The notes: generated by a model not told the origin, from the letters alone. Shown: positions 17,760 to 26,691, counted from the first letter of the stretch. The stretch is DNA of 64,000 bases from Crystallibacter permensis (GCF_025960875.1 NZ_JAODLR010000012.1:62001-126000), one strand, 5' to 3'. A program made the numbers and translations.

Positions 17760-18776
17760 ATGTTTGCATCCAAGCTGACCCGCCGCGGGGCCGTGTCCGC
17801 CAGTGCGGGCCTGGCGCTTGCCCTGAGCATGACTGCCTGCGGCGGCAACGTGGCCGACTCCGGGGCAGCCGCAGACGGCAGCGAGTTCCCGTCCGGTCCT
17901 GTGAGCCTGACCATTGGCCAGGATCCGGGCGGCAGCACCGACCGGATCGGCCGCGCACTGGCCGAGAACGCCGCAGACCCGCTGGGCGTGGCCATTCCCG
18001 TGGTCAACAAGCCCGGCGCCAACGGCGCCCTGGCCACCAAGGAAGTTGCCGGCATGGAGCCGGACGGCCAGAACCTGATTCTGCTCAATGCCTCCCTGAT
18101 CACCATCACCCCGCTGGCCGTCAGCGAAGAAGAAGCGGTCTCGCTGGATGATGTCGAGGTCATCACCGGCATCTCCCAAGACGACTACGTGCTGGTGGCC
18201 AACGCAGACTCCGGCCTGAAGACCATGGAGGACATCACCAGCGCCGACAAGAAGTTCAACTTCGCAACCACCGGCGTCGGCACCGGCAGCCAGCTGGCCC
18301 AGGCACTGCTGTTCAAGCAGGCCGAGGTTGAGGGAACCGACGTTCCGTTCGACGGCGGCTCCCCGGCCATGACCGCGCTGCTGGGCAACCAGGTGGACCT
18401 GGCGACCATCCAGCTGGGCGAGGCCATGCCGCAGATCGAGGCCGGCAAGCTGACCCCGATCGTGACCTTCTCCGAAGAGCGCAACCAGTACCTGCCGGAC
18501 ACGCCCACCGCCGTCGAGGCCGGTTACGACGTTCCGGTGTCCCAGTACCGCGCCGTTGCCGCACCGAAGGGCACCCCGGAGCCGGTCCTGGCCGAGCTGA
18601 AGGAAGCCTTCACCGCTGCGTTCGAGTCCGAGAAGTACAAGGAGTTCAACGAGCAGAACCTGTTCACTCCGACCCAGATTGACGGCGAGCAGCTGGCCGC
18701 AGACTGGAAGGGCTACGCCGAGAAGTACAAGGCCCTCACGGAGGAATACGGCGTCGATCTCGGAGGCGAGAAGTGA
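17760..18776 (+). CDS. tctC: Tripartite tricarboxylate transporter binding protein TctC
   Basis: A 338-residue Bug/TctC-family periplasmic-type binding protein made as a lipoprotein: basic MFASKLTRRGA start, hydrophobic core, lipobox ALSMTACGG. The mature part has the two TctC signatures, GGSTDRIGRALAE near the N-terminus and VVNKPGANGALATKEV. It captures the substrate, here probably glucarate or galactarate, for the TctBA membrane unit. The ATG at 17760 has AAAGGAGACTTAC before it; an upstream in-frame start at 17637 would precede the promoter elements and is rejected. The stop overlaps the GTG start of tctB. Confidence 0.9.
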   Translation: MFASKLTRRGAVSASAGLALALSMTACGGNVADSGAAADGSEFPSGPVSLTIGQDPGGSTDRIGRALAENAADPLGVAIPVVNKPGANGALATKEVAGMEPDGQNLILLNASLITITPLAVSEEEAVSLDDVEVITGISQDDYVLVANADSGLKTMEDITSADKKFNFATTGVGTGSQLAQALLFKQAEVEGTDVPFDGGSPAMTALLGNQVDLATIQLGEAMPQIEAGKLTPIVTFSEERNQYLPDTPTAVEAGYDVPVSQYRAVAAPKGTPEPVLAELKEAFTAAFESEKYKEFNEQNLFTPTQIDGEQLAADWKGYAEKYKALTEEYGVDLGGEK

Positions 18777-19342
18777 CATCACCCAACGGTGATGGTTCCA
18801 ACCTCGGCGGCAGCGACGTTCGCGCTGCCGCCGAGGCGGGCTCCGTGCTCGATGATCTGACGCCGGAGCAGCTCGCGGCCGAATGGGACGAGGACAAACC
18901 TCCGGCAGCAGGCCCGCTGGCCAACATCGCGGCGGCCGCCGTCGTCGTCGTTATTGGCATTGCCGGCATTTTCCTCTCCCTGGCCATGGGGCTGGGGACG
19001 CCGGAGGCGCCGGAGCCTGGCATGTGGCCGTTCATCATCAGTGTGGTGCTGGTTGTCCTGGCCACCGCGCTCGCGGTCTTCGGCCGGAACAGGCTGGACG
19101 CCGAGAAGTTCTCCACCTCGAGCTGGGCCGTGCTCGCCGGGGTTGGCACGCTGATCGGCTTCGTGCTGCTGGTGGGGACCGTCGGTTTCGAGATCCCGTC
19201 CCTGCTGCTGACGTTCGTATGGCTGAGGTTCCTGGGCAAGGAAACCTGGCGGATGTCCACGGTGCTCAGCTTCGCCGTTGTCGCCGCCTTCTACCTGATC
19301 TTCGTCGTGGCCCTCGGCGTGCCCGTCCCGCATTTGTTCTAG
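18773..19342 (+). CDS. tctB: Tripartite tricarboxylate transporter small membrane subunit TctB
   Basis: 189 residues with an unusually long charged cytoplasmic N-terminus (about 45 residues) before the first span (ANIAAAAVVVVIGIAGIF). The usual four TctB spans follow, including GMWPFIISVVLVVLATALAVF. TctB is the small integral subunit that works with TctA. It starts with GTG inside the tctC stop (GTGA overlap), which indicates coupling. Confidence 0.85.
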   Translation: MTSPNGDGSNLGGSDVRAAAEAGSVLDDLTPEQLAAEWDEDKPPAAGPLANIAAAAVVVVIGIAGIFLSLAMGLGTPEAPEPGMWPFIISVVLVVLATALAVFGRNRLDAEKFSTSSWAVLAGVGTLIGFVLLVGTVGFEIPSLLLTFVWLRFLGKETWRMSTVLSFAVVAAFYLIFVVALGVPVPHLF

Positions 19343-19351
19343 GGAAGACTC

Positions 19352-20893
19352 ATGGAATTTTTTGAACCGGTGATCAACGGTTTCGGCGTGGTGCTGGAAC
19401 CGATGAACCTGTTGTACTGCCTGCTCGGCGTCATGATCGGCATGCTGATCGGTGTGCTGCCGGGCCTCGGCCCCGCCGCTACCATCGCGATCCTGCTGCC
19501 GCTGACCTACGGCGTGGAGCCGGTCACCGCGATCATTATGCTGGCTGGCATCTTCTATGGTGCGCAGTACGGCGGCACCATCACATCCGTCCTGCTGCGG
19601 CTGCCGGGCGAGGCCTCCGCCGTTGTCACGGTGTTCGACGGCTACGCGCTGGCCAAACAGGGCAAGGCCGGAACGGCGCTGGGCATCGCGGCCATCGGCT
19701 CCTTTATCGGCGGCACCGTATCCATCATCGGCCTGACCCTGCTGGCCCCCATCGTGGCGAGCTTCGCGCTGGACTTCGGTCCGCCCGAATATACGGCCCT
19801 TGCACTGCTGGGCATCCTTCTGGTGGCCACGGTCAGCAACGGCGGCAAGCTCAAGTCCGTCATCGCCGCGGGCCTCGGACTGCTGCTGGCCACGGTGGGC
19901 CGCGACGGCTTCACCGGCGAATCCCGCTTCACCTTCGGCAGCCTCTCGCTGGCCGATGGTCTGGACTTCGTGCCGATCGCCATGGGTATCTTCGGGCTCG
20001 GCGAAATCCTCTACAACCTGGAGCAGCGCCACAACAAGGTGCAGGCTCCCGCGAAGGTAGCCAACGTCTGGCCCTCGCGCCAGGACCTCAAGCAGTCCTC
20101 CGGTGCCATTGGCCGCGGCTCCGTCCTGGGCTTCTTCCTGGGCATCCTGCCCGGCGGCGGCGCCACGCTCTCCTCGCTGGCCGCGTACGCCATGGAGAAG
20201 AAGCGTGCCAAGAACCCCGAGCGCTTCGGCCGCGGCGCAGTGGAAGGCGTTGCCGCACCGGAATCGGCCAACAACGCGGCGGCAACGTCGTCGTTCATCC
20301 CGCTGCTGACCCTGGGCATCCCCGCCAACGCCACCATGGCGATCATTTTCGGCGCACTGCTGATCCAGGGTGTCACGCCCGGCCCGCAGCTGGTGGCCAA
20401 CGACCCGGAACTCTTCTGGGGCGTGGTGAACTCGATGTACATCGGCAACATCCTGCTGCTGATCATGTCCATCCCGCTGGTGGGCATATTCGTCAAGATC
20501 CTGCGTGTGCGGGCCGCCATCCTGGCCCCGATCACCGTGCTGATCACCCTGATCGGCGTCTACACCATCCGCAACAGCGTCTTCGACATCTGGCTGGTCA
20601 TCTTCTTCGGCGTGATCGGCTACCTGATGAAGAAGTTCGGCTTCGAGCCTGGGCCGCTGGTGCTGGCCTTCGTGCTCGGCGCCCTGCTGGAAGAGAACCT
20701 GCGCCGTTCGCTGCTGGTCTTCGGCGGCGACGCGGCGGGCTTCGTCACCCGTCCGATTTCGGGCGTGCTGCTGCTGGTCTTCCTGATGGTGATCTTCCTG
20801 CCGCTGATCCAGTCTCTGTTCAAGAAAGCCCGCGCCAAAAAGGCCACCAACACCGACGATCCGTCGCGGAAGAATGAAAAGGAATCAGTATGA
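19352..20893 (+). CDS. tctA: Tripartite tricarboxylate transporter large permease TctA
   Basis: A 513-residue permease with about twelve membrane spans. The TctA signature regions are present: GVLPGLGPAATIAILLPLTY near the N-terminus, FYGAQYGGTITSVLLRLPGE, and in the second half GILPGGGATLSSLAAYAMEK and PLLTLGIPANATMAII. It is the channel of the sodium- or proton-driven importer. It lies between tctB and a universal stress protein gene that starts within its last codons. Confidence 0.93.
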   Translation: MEFFEPVINGFGVVLEPMNLLYCLLGVMIGMLIGVLPGLGPAATIAILLPLTYGVEPVTAIIMLAGIFYGAQYGGTITSVLLRLPGEASAVVTVFDGYALAKQGKAGTALGIAAIGSFIGGTVSIIGLTLLAPIVASFALDFGPPEYTALALLGILLVATVSNGGKLKSVIAAGLGLLLATVGRDGFTGESRFTFGSLSLADGLDFVPIAMGIFGLGEILYNLEQRHNKVQAPAKVANVWPSRQDLKQSSGAIGRGSVLGFFLGILPGGGATLSSLAAYAMEKKRAKNPERFGRGAVEGVAAPESANNAAATSSFIPLLTLGIPANATMAIIFGALLIQGVTPGPQLVANDPELFWGVVNSMYIGNILLLIMSIPLVGIFVKILRVRAAILAPITVLITLIGVYTIRNSVFDIWLVIFFGVIGYLMKKFGFEPGPLVLAFVLGALLEENLRRSLLVFGGDAAGFVTRPISGVLLLVFLMVIFLPLIQSLFKKARAKKATNTDDPSRKNEKESV

Positions 20894-21291
20894 GTATCCT
20901 GGTCGGCTACCTGCCCACCCCCGAAGGCGAAGCCGCGCTCACCGCCGGCATTGCCGAAGCCAAGCTGCGCGGGCTGGACATGGTGATCCTCAATTCCCCG
21001 CGCAAGGGCGCCCCGGTGGATGCCGCGCTGGTCTCGCCCGAGCAGGTTGCCGAACTGGTGCAGCGGGCCGCGGACGCGGGTATCACCGCCACCGTGCGCC
21101 AGCCCGGCCACACCGATGACCTGACCGACGAGTTCATGGACGTGGCGGACGCTGTCAACGCCTCCCTGATCGTCATCGGCCTGCGCAAGCGCTCCCAGGT
21201 GGGCAAGTTCATCATGGGCAGCCAGGCCCAGCGGATCCTGCTCCAGGCGGACCGCCCGGTGCTCGCGGTCAAGGCGCCGGACGGCTTCTAA
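20890..21291 (+). CDS. Universal stress protein family protein
   Basis: A 133-residue single UspA domain (Rossmann-like alpha/beta). The ATP-binding pattern near the C-terminus is present as GLRKRSQVGKFIMGS followed by RPVLAVKAP, so it is probably of the nucleotide-binding type. Its ATG overlaps the tctA stop, and it ends the tct operon before a very strong terminator. Usp domains often accompany secondary transporters and may tune their activity; that role is inferred from position. Confidence 0.85.
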   Translation: MSILVGYLPTPEGEAALTAGIAEAKLRGLDMVILNSPRKGAPVDAALVSPEQVAELVQRAADAGITATVRQPGHTDDLTDEFMDVADAVNASLIVIGLRKRSQVGKFIMGSQAQRILLQADRPVLAVKAPDGF

Positions 21292-21300
21292 ATACCGCGT

Positions 21301-21351
21301 ACGACGGCGGCTGCCGGCCTTTTCATTCGAAAGGCCGGCAGCCGCCGTCGT
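21301..21351. terminator. Strong hairpin terminator after tct-usp operon
   Basis: A perfect 22-bp inverted repeat (21301-21322 with 21330-21351) and a 7-base loop. The arms end in AAAGG/CCTTT next to the loop. It lies between the plus-strand tct-usp operon and the minus-strand regulator gene and can serve both. Confidence 0.85.
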
Positions 21352-21421
21352 GCTGTTGGCAGAATTGCAGGGCGCTGAACGGCCTGGTTTGTGCGGGTTT
21401 TGTGTGGCCAGGCCGAGCGAG

Positions 21422-22144
21422 CTAGCCGGGGCGGCGAGCCAAGCGCGCGCGGGAGTTGGCCAGATGTGTGCGCATGGCGGCGGCGGCTGATTGCGCGTCC
21501 TGCCGGCCGATGGCGTCGAAGACCGTCTCGTGTTCGAAGGCCACGCGGGAGAAGTGCGTCTCCTCGCCGTCGTCGTTGTTCGCCAGCAGCCGGGTCTGGG
21601 GCATGGCGATCATCGCGGGACCCAGCGAGGCGAGCAGATCCACGTAGAACCGGTTGTTGGTGGCCACGGCGACGGCCCGGTGGAACCGGAAGTCCGCCTC
21701 CACCGCCTCGCTGGGCTTGTTCCGGGCGGAGCGGAAGTCTGTCAACGCCGCGCCGATCTTGGCCAGCTGGGTGGGGGTCCGGCGCAGCGCGGCCAATGCT
21801 GAGGCCTCCACCTCCAGCCCGAGCCGGAAGTCGAGCAGCTGCAGCCGGTCCTCGGGGGTGCGGATCTGCTCCGGCCCCGCGGTGAAGGACTCCTCGCTGG
21901 GCCGCGTCAGGACGTAGGTGCCCTTGCCTCGGTAGGTTTCGACCAGTCCGGCCGCCTGCAGTCTTGAGATCGCCTCGCGGATGACGGTGCGGCTGACGGC
22001 GAAGTGCGCCATGAGCGCGCTTTCGGCCGGCAGCTTGTCGCCCGGGCCGATGCCGCCGTCGACAATGCTGCTCCTGATCTGCTCCACCACGGACTGGGTG
22101 AGGCTGCGGGAGGAACCGCGGTCGACGGCGGCGGGCTCAGCCAT
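21422..22144 (-). CDS. FadR-subfamily GntR transcriptional regulator
   Basis: 240 residues. The N-terminal winged helix has the GntR pattern KLPAESALMAHFAVSRTVIR (about residues 38-57), and the C-terminal part is the all-helical FCD effector domain with likely metal-binding His/Asp residues (DFRFHRAVA, FEHETVFDAI). It is transcribed after the galactarate/talarate-type dehydratase gene, 37 bases downstream. A FadR-type palindrome sits in front of that gene, so this protein probably represses its own operon and responds to an aldarate or its product. Confidence 0.9.
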   Translation of the reverse strand: MAEPAAVDRGSSRSLTQSVVEQIRSSIVDGGIGPGDKLPAESALMAHFAVSRTVIREAISRLQAAGLVETYRGKGTYVLTRPSEESFTAGPEQIRTPEDRLQLLDFRLGLEVEASALAALRRTPTQLAKIGAALTDFRSARNKPSEAVEADFRFHRAVAVATNNRFYVDLLASLGPAMIAMPQTRLLANNDDGEETHFSRVAFEHETVFDAIGRQDAQSAAAAMRTHLANSRARLARRPG

Positions 22145-22181
22145 GATGGTCCTTGTTGTTCTCGGCGGGTTGTTCGGCGGG

Positions 22182-23360
22182 CTACTTCGTGCCGAACTCT
22201 ATCGTGTCCGTGGTCCAGGCATGGGCCTGCTCGCTGAGCGTGAAGCCCAGGCCGGGCCGGTTGGGGACGATCATGCGGCCGTCACGGGTTTCCAAGCGCT
22301 CGTTGAACAGCGGGTTGAGCCACTCGAAGTGCTCCACCCACGGCTCGCGCGGATAGGCGGCGGCCAGGTGCAGGTGGATCTCCATGGCGAAATGCGGCGC
22401 CAGCTGAAGTCCTGCCTGGTCCGCCAGGGCCGCCAGGCGGAGGAAGGGGGTGATGCCGCCGATCCGCGGGGCATCCGGCTGGATGATGTCGACGCTGCGG
22501 TTGTTGATCAGGCTGATGTGCTCGGTGACGCTGGAGAGCATCTCGCCGGTAGCGATCGAAGTGTCCAGGGCGTTGGCCAGCTGGGCGTGGCCTTCGGCGT
22601 CGTACGCATCCAGGGGTTCCTCGATCCAGACCAGATTGAACTGCTCCAGCACGCGTCCGAAGCGCATGGCCGTGGGCCGGTCCCACTGCTGGTTGGCATC
22701 CACCATCAGCGGCACATCGTCTCCGAGGTGCTCGCGGACGGCGGTGACACGGGCCAGATCAAGCTTGGTGTCAGGCTGGCCCACCTTGATCTTGATGCCG
22801 CCGATCCCCGCGGCGAGCGAGGCGCTGGCGCGCTCCTTGACCTCCTCGATGGGAGCCTGCAGGAAGCCGCCGGAGGTGTTGTAGGTCTGCACGGAATCGC
22901 GGTAGGCGCCGAGCAGTTTGGCCAGCGGGAGGTTCGCCCGCTTGGCCTTGAGGTCGTAGAGCGCGATGTCGAGTGCGGCGATGGCCTGGGTGGCGACGCC
23001 GCTGCGGCCCACCGAGGCGCCGGCCCAGAGCAGCTTCTGGTAGACCCGGCCGATGTCATTGGGGTCCTCGCCTATTAGGTTGTCCGCGACCTCCTTGGCG
23101 TGTGCGTATTGGGCGGGGCCGCCGGCGCGCTTGGAGTAGCTGAAGCCAATGCCGTGGTGGCCGTCCTGCGTGGTGATCTCGGCGAAGAGGAACACGATCT
23201 CGGTCATCGGCTTCTGCCGGCCGGTCAGGACTTTGGCATCGCTGATCGGCGTCTGCAGCGGGAGTGTCAGCGTGGAGAGCTTCACATGCCGGATGCGGTC
23301 AGTGGTGGCTTCACCGCCCGAGATGGCGGCGAGTGGATTGGCGAAGGTAGTGGCAGTCAT
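22182..23360 (-). CDS. Galactarate / L-talarate dehydratase (enolase superfamily)
   Basis: A 392-residue enzyme of the mandelate-racemase group. The Lys-X-Lys base (GIKIKVGQP), metal ligands (LMVDANQQW, WIEEPLDAYD, ATGEMLSS) and the catalytic His region (LQLAPHFAMEIHLHL) are all in order and match the talarate/galactarate dehydratase subgroup, not GudD. It would give 5-keto-4-deoxyglucarate, the same intermediate as GudD, and so feed KdgD. The ATG at 23360 has AAGGACCCCG upstream. Assignment to galactarate versus another acid sugar is probable, not certain. Confidence 0.85.
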   Translation of the reverse strand: MTATTFANPLAAISGGEATTDRIRHVKLSTLTLPLQTPISDAKVLTGRQKPMTEIVFLFAEITTQDGHHGIGFSYSKRAGGPAQYAHAKEVADNLIGEDPNDIGRVYQKLLWAGASVGRSGVATQAIAALDIALYDLKAKRANLPLAKLLGAYRDSVQTYNTSGGFLQAPIEEVKERASASLAAGIGGIKIKVGQPDTKLDLARVTAVREHLGDDVPLMVDANQQWDRPTAMRFGRVLEQFNLVWIEEPLDAYDAEGHAQLANALDTSIATGEMLSSVTEHISLINNRSVDIIQPDAPRIGGITPFLRLAALADQAGLQLAPHFAMEIHLHLAAAYPREPWVEHFEWLNPLFNERLETRDGRMIVPNRPGLGFTLSEQAHAWTTDTIEFGTK

Positions 23361-23392
23361 CGGGGTCCTTAATCGGGTGGCAATACTTTAAA

Positions 23393-23420
23393 TAGTACAA
23401 GTGCGTGACTTGTACTACAA
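23393..23420. promoter_or_regulatory. FadR-type operator in the divergent dehydratase/usp promoter
   Basis: Two overlapping dyads: TAGTACAAG-N7-CTTGTACTA (23393-23417) and ACTTGTA-C-TACAAGT around 23416. The core TTGTACTACAA (23410-23420) fits the FadR-subfamily consensus TNGTNNNACNA exactly. The likely ligand is the adjacent GntR/FadR regulator. Confidence 0.65.
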
Positions 23421-23514
23421 GTACTTTCTGCGGCAGGCATCGCGGGAACGCATGTATGTTGGTTTCAAGCCGCCCCGGAGCGGTCCCGATGACATTCTCG
23501 AAGAGGAGACCCCG

Positions 23515-23940
23515 ATGGCCGGAATCATCATTGTTGGAGTGGATGGCAGCGAAACTTCGATGAAGGCTGCCCGAACTGCCGCACAGCTTGCCGCCGGACT
23601 GTCGGCGGAGCTAAGGGTGGTCACCGCCCATGCGACCGACAACGCCGAGGTGGTGCGCATCGGGAACGACAAGTGGTACCTGTCGGACTCGGCAACGGCC
23701 GAAAAGGTGGCGAAGAAGGCAGCCGAGGATCTCGCCACGGAAGGGCTGGCCACCAGCTATGCCGCACTCCACGGCAAGCCCCAGGACGCCCTGATCAACG
23801 AGGCCGAGCGCGTGGACGCGCAGCTGATCGTGGTCGGAAATGTGGGGATGAAGGGGCTGGGCCGGGTGCTCGGGAGCGTGGCAACGTCCGTGGCGCAGCG
23901 CGCGTCCTGCGACGTGTACATCGCCAAGACCGACTCCTGA
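23515..23940 (+). CDS. Universal stress protein family protein
   Basis: A 141-residue single UspA domain. The N-terminal IIIVGVDGSETS and the C-terminal GNVGMKGLGRVLGSVATSVA carry the Walker-like ATP-binding residues. The frame is open further upstream, but the ATG at 23515 has GAGGAGACCCCG before it and starts the conserved domain. It is divergent from the dehydratase operon across the FadR-type operator and is followed 13 bases later by an aminotransferase gene, so the two are probably co-transcribed. Confidence 0.88.
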   Translation: MAGIIIVGVDGSETSMKAARTAAQLAAGLSAELRVVTAHATDNAEVVRIGNDKWYLSDSATAEKVAKKAAEDLATEGLATSYAALHGKPQDALINEAERVDAQLIVVGNVGMKGLGRVLGSVATSVAQRASCDVYIAKTDS

Positions 23941-23953
23941 GAGCGGGCACTGG

Positions 23954-25168
23954 TTGAACCCGCTGAAGGTGGCCGACCGCGCCCTCGTTCCGCACTTCGA
24001 AGTCATGAAGATCCTGCACCGGGTCGCCCAGATGCGGGCGGCGGGGCGGGACGTGATCTCGCTGTGCGCCGGCGAACCCTCCGGCGGAGCGCCTCGGGGA
24101 GTGTCGGCGAAGGCTGCGGAGGTTCACGCATCCGGCATGCCCTTGACGTACACCAGCGCCCTGGGTATCAGCGAATTGCGCGAAGCCGTGGCGGGACACT
24201 ACCGCCGCTGGTACGGGCTCGAAGTCGAAGCCGACGACGTGGCCATCACCACCGGCTCCTCGGGCGCGTTCATGCTCACGTTCCTGGCCGCCTTCAACCC
24301 GGGGGACCGGGTGGCGCTGGCCCGGCCCGGGTACCCCGCCTACCGGAACATCCTCAGTTCGCTGGGCTGCGAAGTGGTGGAGATCGACTGCGGTCCGGCC
24401 GAACGCTACCAGCCGACGCCGGCCCTGCTAGATGTTGCAGCCGCCGCCCACGGTCCGCTGGCCGGACTGGTCCTCGCCTCGCCGGCGAACCCCACGGGGA
24501 CGATGGTCTCCCGTACGGAGCTTGCGGCGCTGACGCAGTGGTGTGCGGCCAACGGGGTGCGGCTGGTCAGCGACGAAATCTACCACGGCATCACTTACCC
24601 CTTCGGCCCCCAGGCGCCCGACGCCCGGGGCGTGTGTGCCTGGGAACTGGACCGGACCGGCGTCGTTATTTCCTCGTTTTCAAAGTACTGGGGGATGACC
24701 GGCTGGCGGCTGGGCTGGGCGCTGATGCCGCGGGATCTGGCGCCGGCCATGGATGCGCTCGCCGGCAACGTGGCGCTGTGTCCGCCTGCGCCCGCACAGC
24801 TGGCTGCAGTCGAGGCCTTCAGTGAGGACTCCTACAACCAGGCGGAGGCTGCCGTGGCCGAGTTCGCCGCGATCCGGCGGATCCTGCTGGACAACCTCGG
24901 CCGGCTGCAGTGGGGGACGGCCGCGCCGGCGGACGGGGCGTTCTATCTTTACGCCGAGCTGGGGGACCAGCTGGCCGGGTTCGCGGACTCCGGCGAGTAC
25001 TGCCGGGCGTTGCTGGAACAGGAAGGCGTCGCGCTGGTGCCAGGCTCCGATTTCGACGCCGTTCGCGGCCGCCGGTCCGTCAGGCTCTCTTTTGCCGCGG
25101 GTCGGGAGGCCGTGGCCGAAGCCGTGGAGCGGATCATCCGGTTCCAGGAGAGCCGCAGCCAGTCCTGA
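23954..25168 (+). CDS. Class I/II PLP-dependent aminotransferase
   Basis: 404 residues of fold type I. The expected elements are visible: SLCAGEPSGG (substrate loop), ITTGSSGAFMLTFLA, SPANPTGTMVS, the phosphate-binding SDEIYHGI, and the PLP lysine in SSFSKYWGMTGWRLGWA. It resembles aspartate/valine-pyruvate type aminotransferases; the amino donor is not clear. The start is uncertain: a TTG at 23954 gives the full conserved N-terminus, while the GTG at 23969 is an alternative. It lies 13 bases after the usp gene. Confidence 0.85.
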   Translation: MNPLKVADRALVPHFEVMKILHRVAQMRAAGRDVISLCAGEPSGGAPRGVSAKAAEVHASGMPLTYTSALGISELREAVAGHYRRWYGLEVEADDVAITTGSSGAFMLTFLAAFNPGDRVALARPGYPAYRNILSSLGCEVVEIDCGPAERYQPTPALLDVAAAAHGPLAGLVLASPANPTGTMVSRTELAALTQWCAANGVRLVSDEIYHGITYPFGPQAPDARGVCAWELDRTGVVISSFSKYWGMTGWRLGWALMPRDLAPAMDALAGNVALCPPAPAQLAAVEAFSEDSYNQAEAAVAEFAAIRRILLDNLGRLQWGTAAPADGAFYLYAELGDQLAGFADSGEYCRALLEQEGVALVPGSDFDAVRGRRSVRLSFAAGREAVAEAVERIIRFQESRSQS

Positions 25169-25187
25169 AGTCGGGAAAGCGGTCTTG

Positions 25188-25223
25188 GCCTGCGGCCTGC
25201 TGCACGTGCGGCAGGCCGCAGGC
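25188..25223 (+). terminator. Hairpin after the aminotransferase gene
   Basis: A perfect 13-bp stem GCCTGCGGCCTGC / GCAGGCCGCAGGC with a 10-base loop, 20 bases past the stop. No T-run follows, so termination may need Rho. Confidence 0.6.
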
Positions 25224-25335
25224 ACTCCCTCCACAGCTCCGCTATGGCGGCTCTTGACCCACATTCGGGCCAGTGCCCCTGTCGCGTCTCCGGCTGCTCA
25301 ATGAAGCATTGGGGATATGAACAGGCAGAAGCACC

Positions 25336-26550
25336 ATGGATGATGCCCGGTATGCGCTGGCGGGTGGTGGACGTATCGAGCTGGAAGGGCCCGTCGTCGG
25401 TCGGTGGATGAGCTCGGTTTGGGATATGACGGCCAGGAAAGGCCGGGTTGGAGCCGAAGCGGTCTGCGCCGTGGACGAGGATGAAGCCGTCGCAGTGGCC
25501 GAAGCCTTGAGCCTGGTGCCCAGTGGGCAGACCGCCACCGACCTCGGCCATTCATTGGGGGCTGAACTGCAGGCTGTCTCGGTCGGATTGGGCTGGCAGG
25601 TCCTGCTCGGGAAGCGTCCTCCCTATCGACGGCAGACCTTCAACGGGGTGGCGGTCTTGGTCTCGGGCAAATTCGATTTCGACTTATACAACACGGCCTC
25701 CTCCCTCAAGTCGGAACTGCAGGTGTGGCGGACCCCCGAAGTCATCGTCGCCAAGGCCCGGTTGAAGGGAGGGGAGCTCGGCCCCTACATTTGCAAAGTC
25801 AGCCGGCCGGCTGTCCTGATGGTCCGGAACGGCGACCGCCGTTCCATCATCGTCCGTCCGGAAATGACAAAAGGCCCGTTCCTCCAAGTGGGATACCGGA
25901 ACCTTGACTGGACCTGGGCGCAGGCAACGTTGCCACCCCACGACACGGCCAGCCCCGAGGTAGACCGGCTGCGGAAGCTCACGGCCTGCCGTGGCATGGC
26001 CCTTGAGGACCTTCTTGCCGACGGAATGCCCGTGGATGCTGCCGAACAGTATCTGGAGATCCTGGCGTTGCCGCAGGGACGGGGTGCCCTGCATGCGATG
26101 GGCGCGCTGCTCGCCGCGCCCCTCGCGGCGGCCCAACTAGTCGAGCAGCCTGCTTCCGCGGCGAACCTTGATCCGCCAAGAACCATTCAATTGCTCAGCC
26201 CCCGGAACGCCATGGGCATGCGTTTGTATGAGCAGGGTGAATTCAATGGCTTGGGTCCCTGGCTGTGGGAGCACCCGTGGCGGACGCTGCTGATCGGCAT
26301 CTTTGGTACGGCCGCGGGAGTCTGGCTGACGTTCTTCCGCCATACCCTGCAAGGCTCAGTGAGCCAGACCAGCGTAGTGGGCTTGCTGGGGCTCATTGCT
26401 GCAGTCGGCGGGGTGTGCTGCCTGGGTTTCTGGTTTCTCATACGGCCCGGTCCCGAGGACAAAGAACTCTCGTTCCGACCGGAGGACGATCCTGCTCCGA
26501 AGAGTTTTCCCGCCGGGCAGATCGCGACGGGGAGCGAACAGCAGGACTGA
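25336..26550 (+). CDS. Hypothetical membrane protein with large soluble N-terminal part
   Basis: 404 residues. I recognise no family. The first 300 residues look soluble and mixed alpha/beta (LFDLYNTAS-like beta segments, several Trp, a repeated GxxLG pattern). Two membrane spans follow near the C-terminus (TLLIGIFGTAAGVWLTFF and VVGLLGLIAAVGGVCCLGFW), then an acidic tail of about 35 residues. There is no signal peptide, so the large part is probably cytoplasmic. The ATG at 25336 has only a weak AGAAG upstream. It is a single gene with its own terminator, next to tRNA-fMet. Codon use looks native. Confidence 0.65.
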   Translation: MDDARYALAGGGRIELEGPVVGRWMSSVWDMTARKGRVGAEAVCAVDEDEAVAVAEALSLVPSGQTATDLGHSLGAELQAVSVGLGWQVLLGKRPPYRRQTFNGVAVLVSGKFDFDLYNTASSLKSELQVWRTPEVIVAKARLKGGELGPYICKVSRPAVLMVRNGDRRSIIVRPEMTKGPFLQVGYRNLDWTWAQATLPPHDTASPEVDRLRKLTACRGMALEDLLADGMPVDAAEQYLEILALPQGRGALHAMGALLAAPLAAAQLVEQPASAANLDPPRTIQLLSPRNAMGMRLYEQGEFNGLGPWLWEHPWRTLLIGIFGTAAGVWLTFFRHTLQGSVSQTSVVGLLGLIAAVGGVCCLGFWFLIRPGPEDKELSFRPEDDPAPKSFPAGQIATGSEQQD

Positions 26551-26566
26551 GCGGCCGATGGAAGCA

Positions 26567-26610
26567 GAAAGGCCGCCAACCCGCAATGCGGACTGACGGC
26601 CTTTCCTTTT
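26567..26610 (+). terminator. Intrinsic terminator
   Basis: Stem GAAAGGCCG / CGGCCTTTC (26567-26575 with 26597-26605) followed by CTTTT, 16 bases past the stop of the membrane-protein gene. It also lies just past the 3' end of the minus-strand tRNA gene. Confidence 0.8.
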
Positions 26611-26612
26611 CG

Positions 26613-26686
<74 letters not shown>

Positions 26687-26691
26687 GCGTA

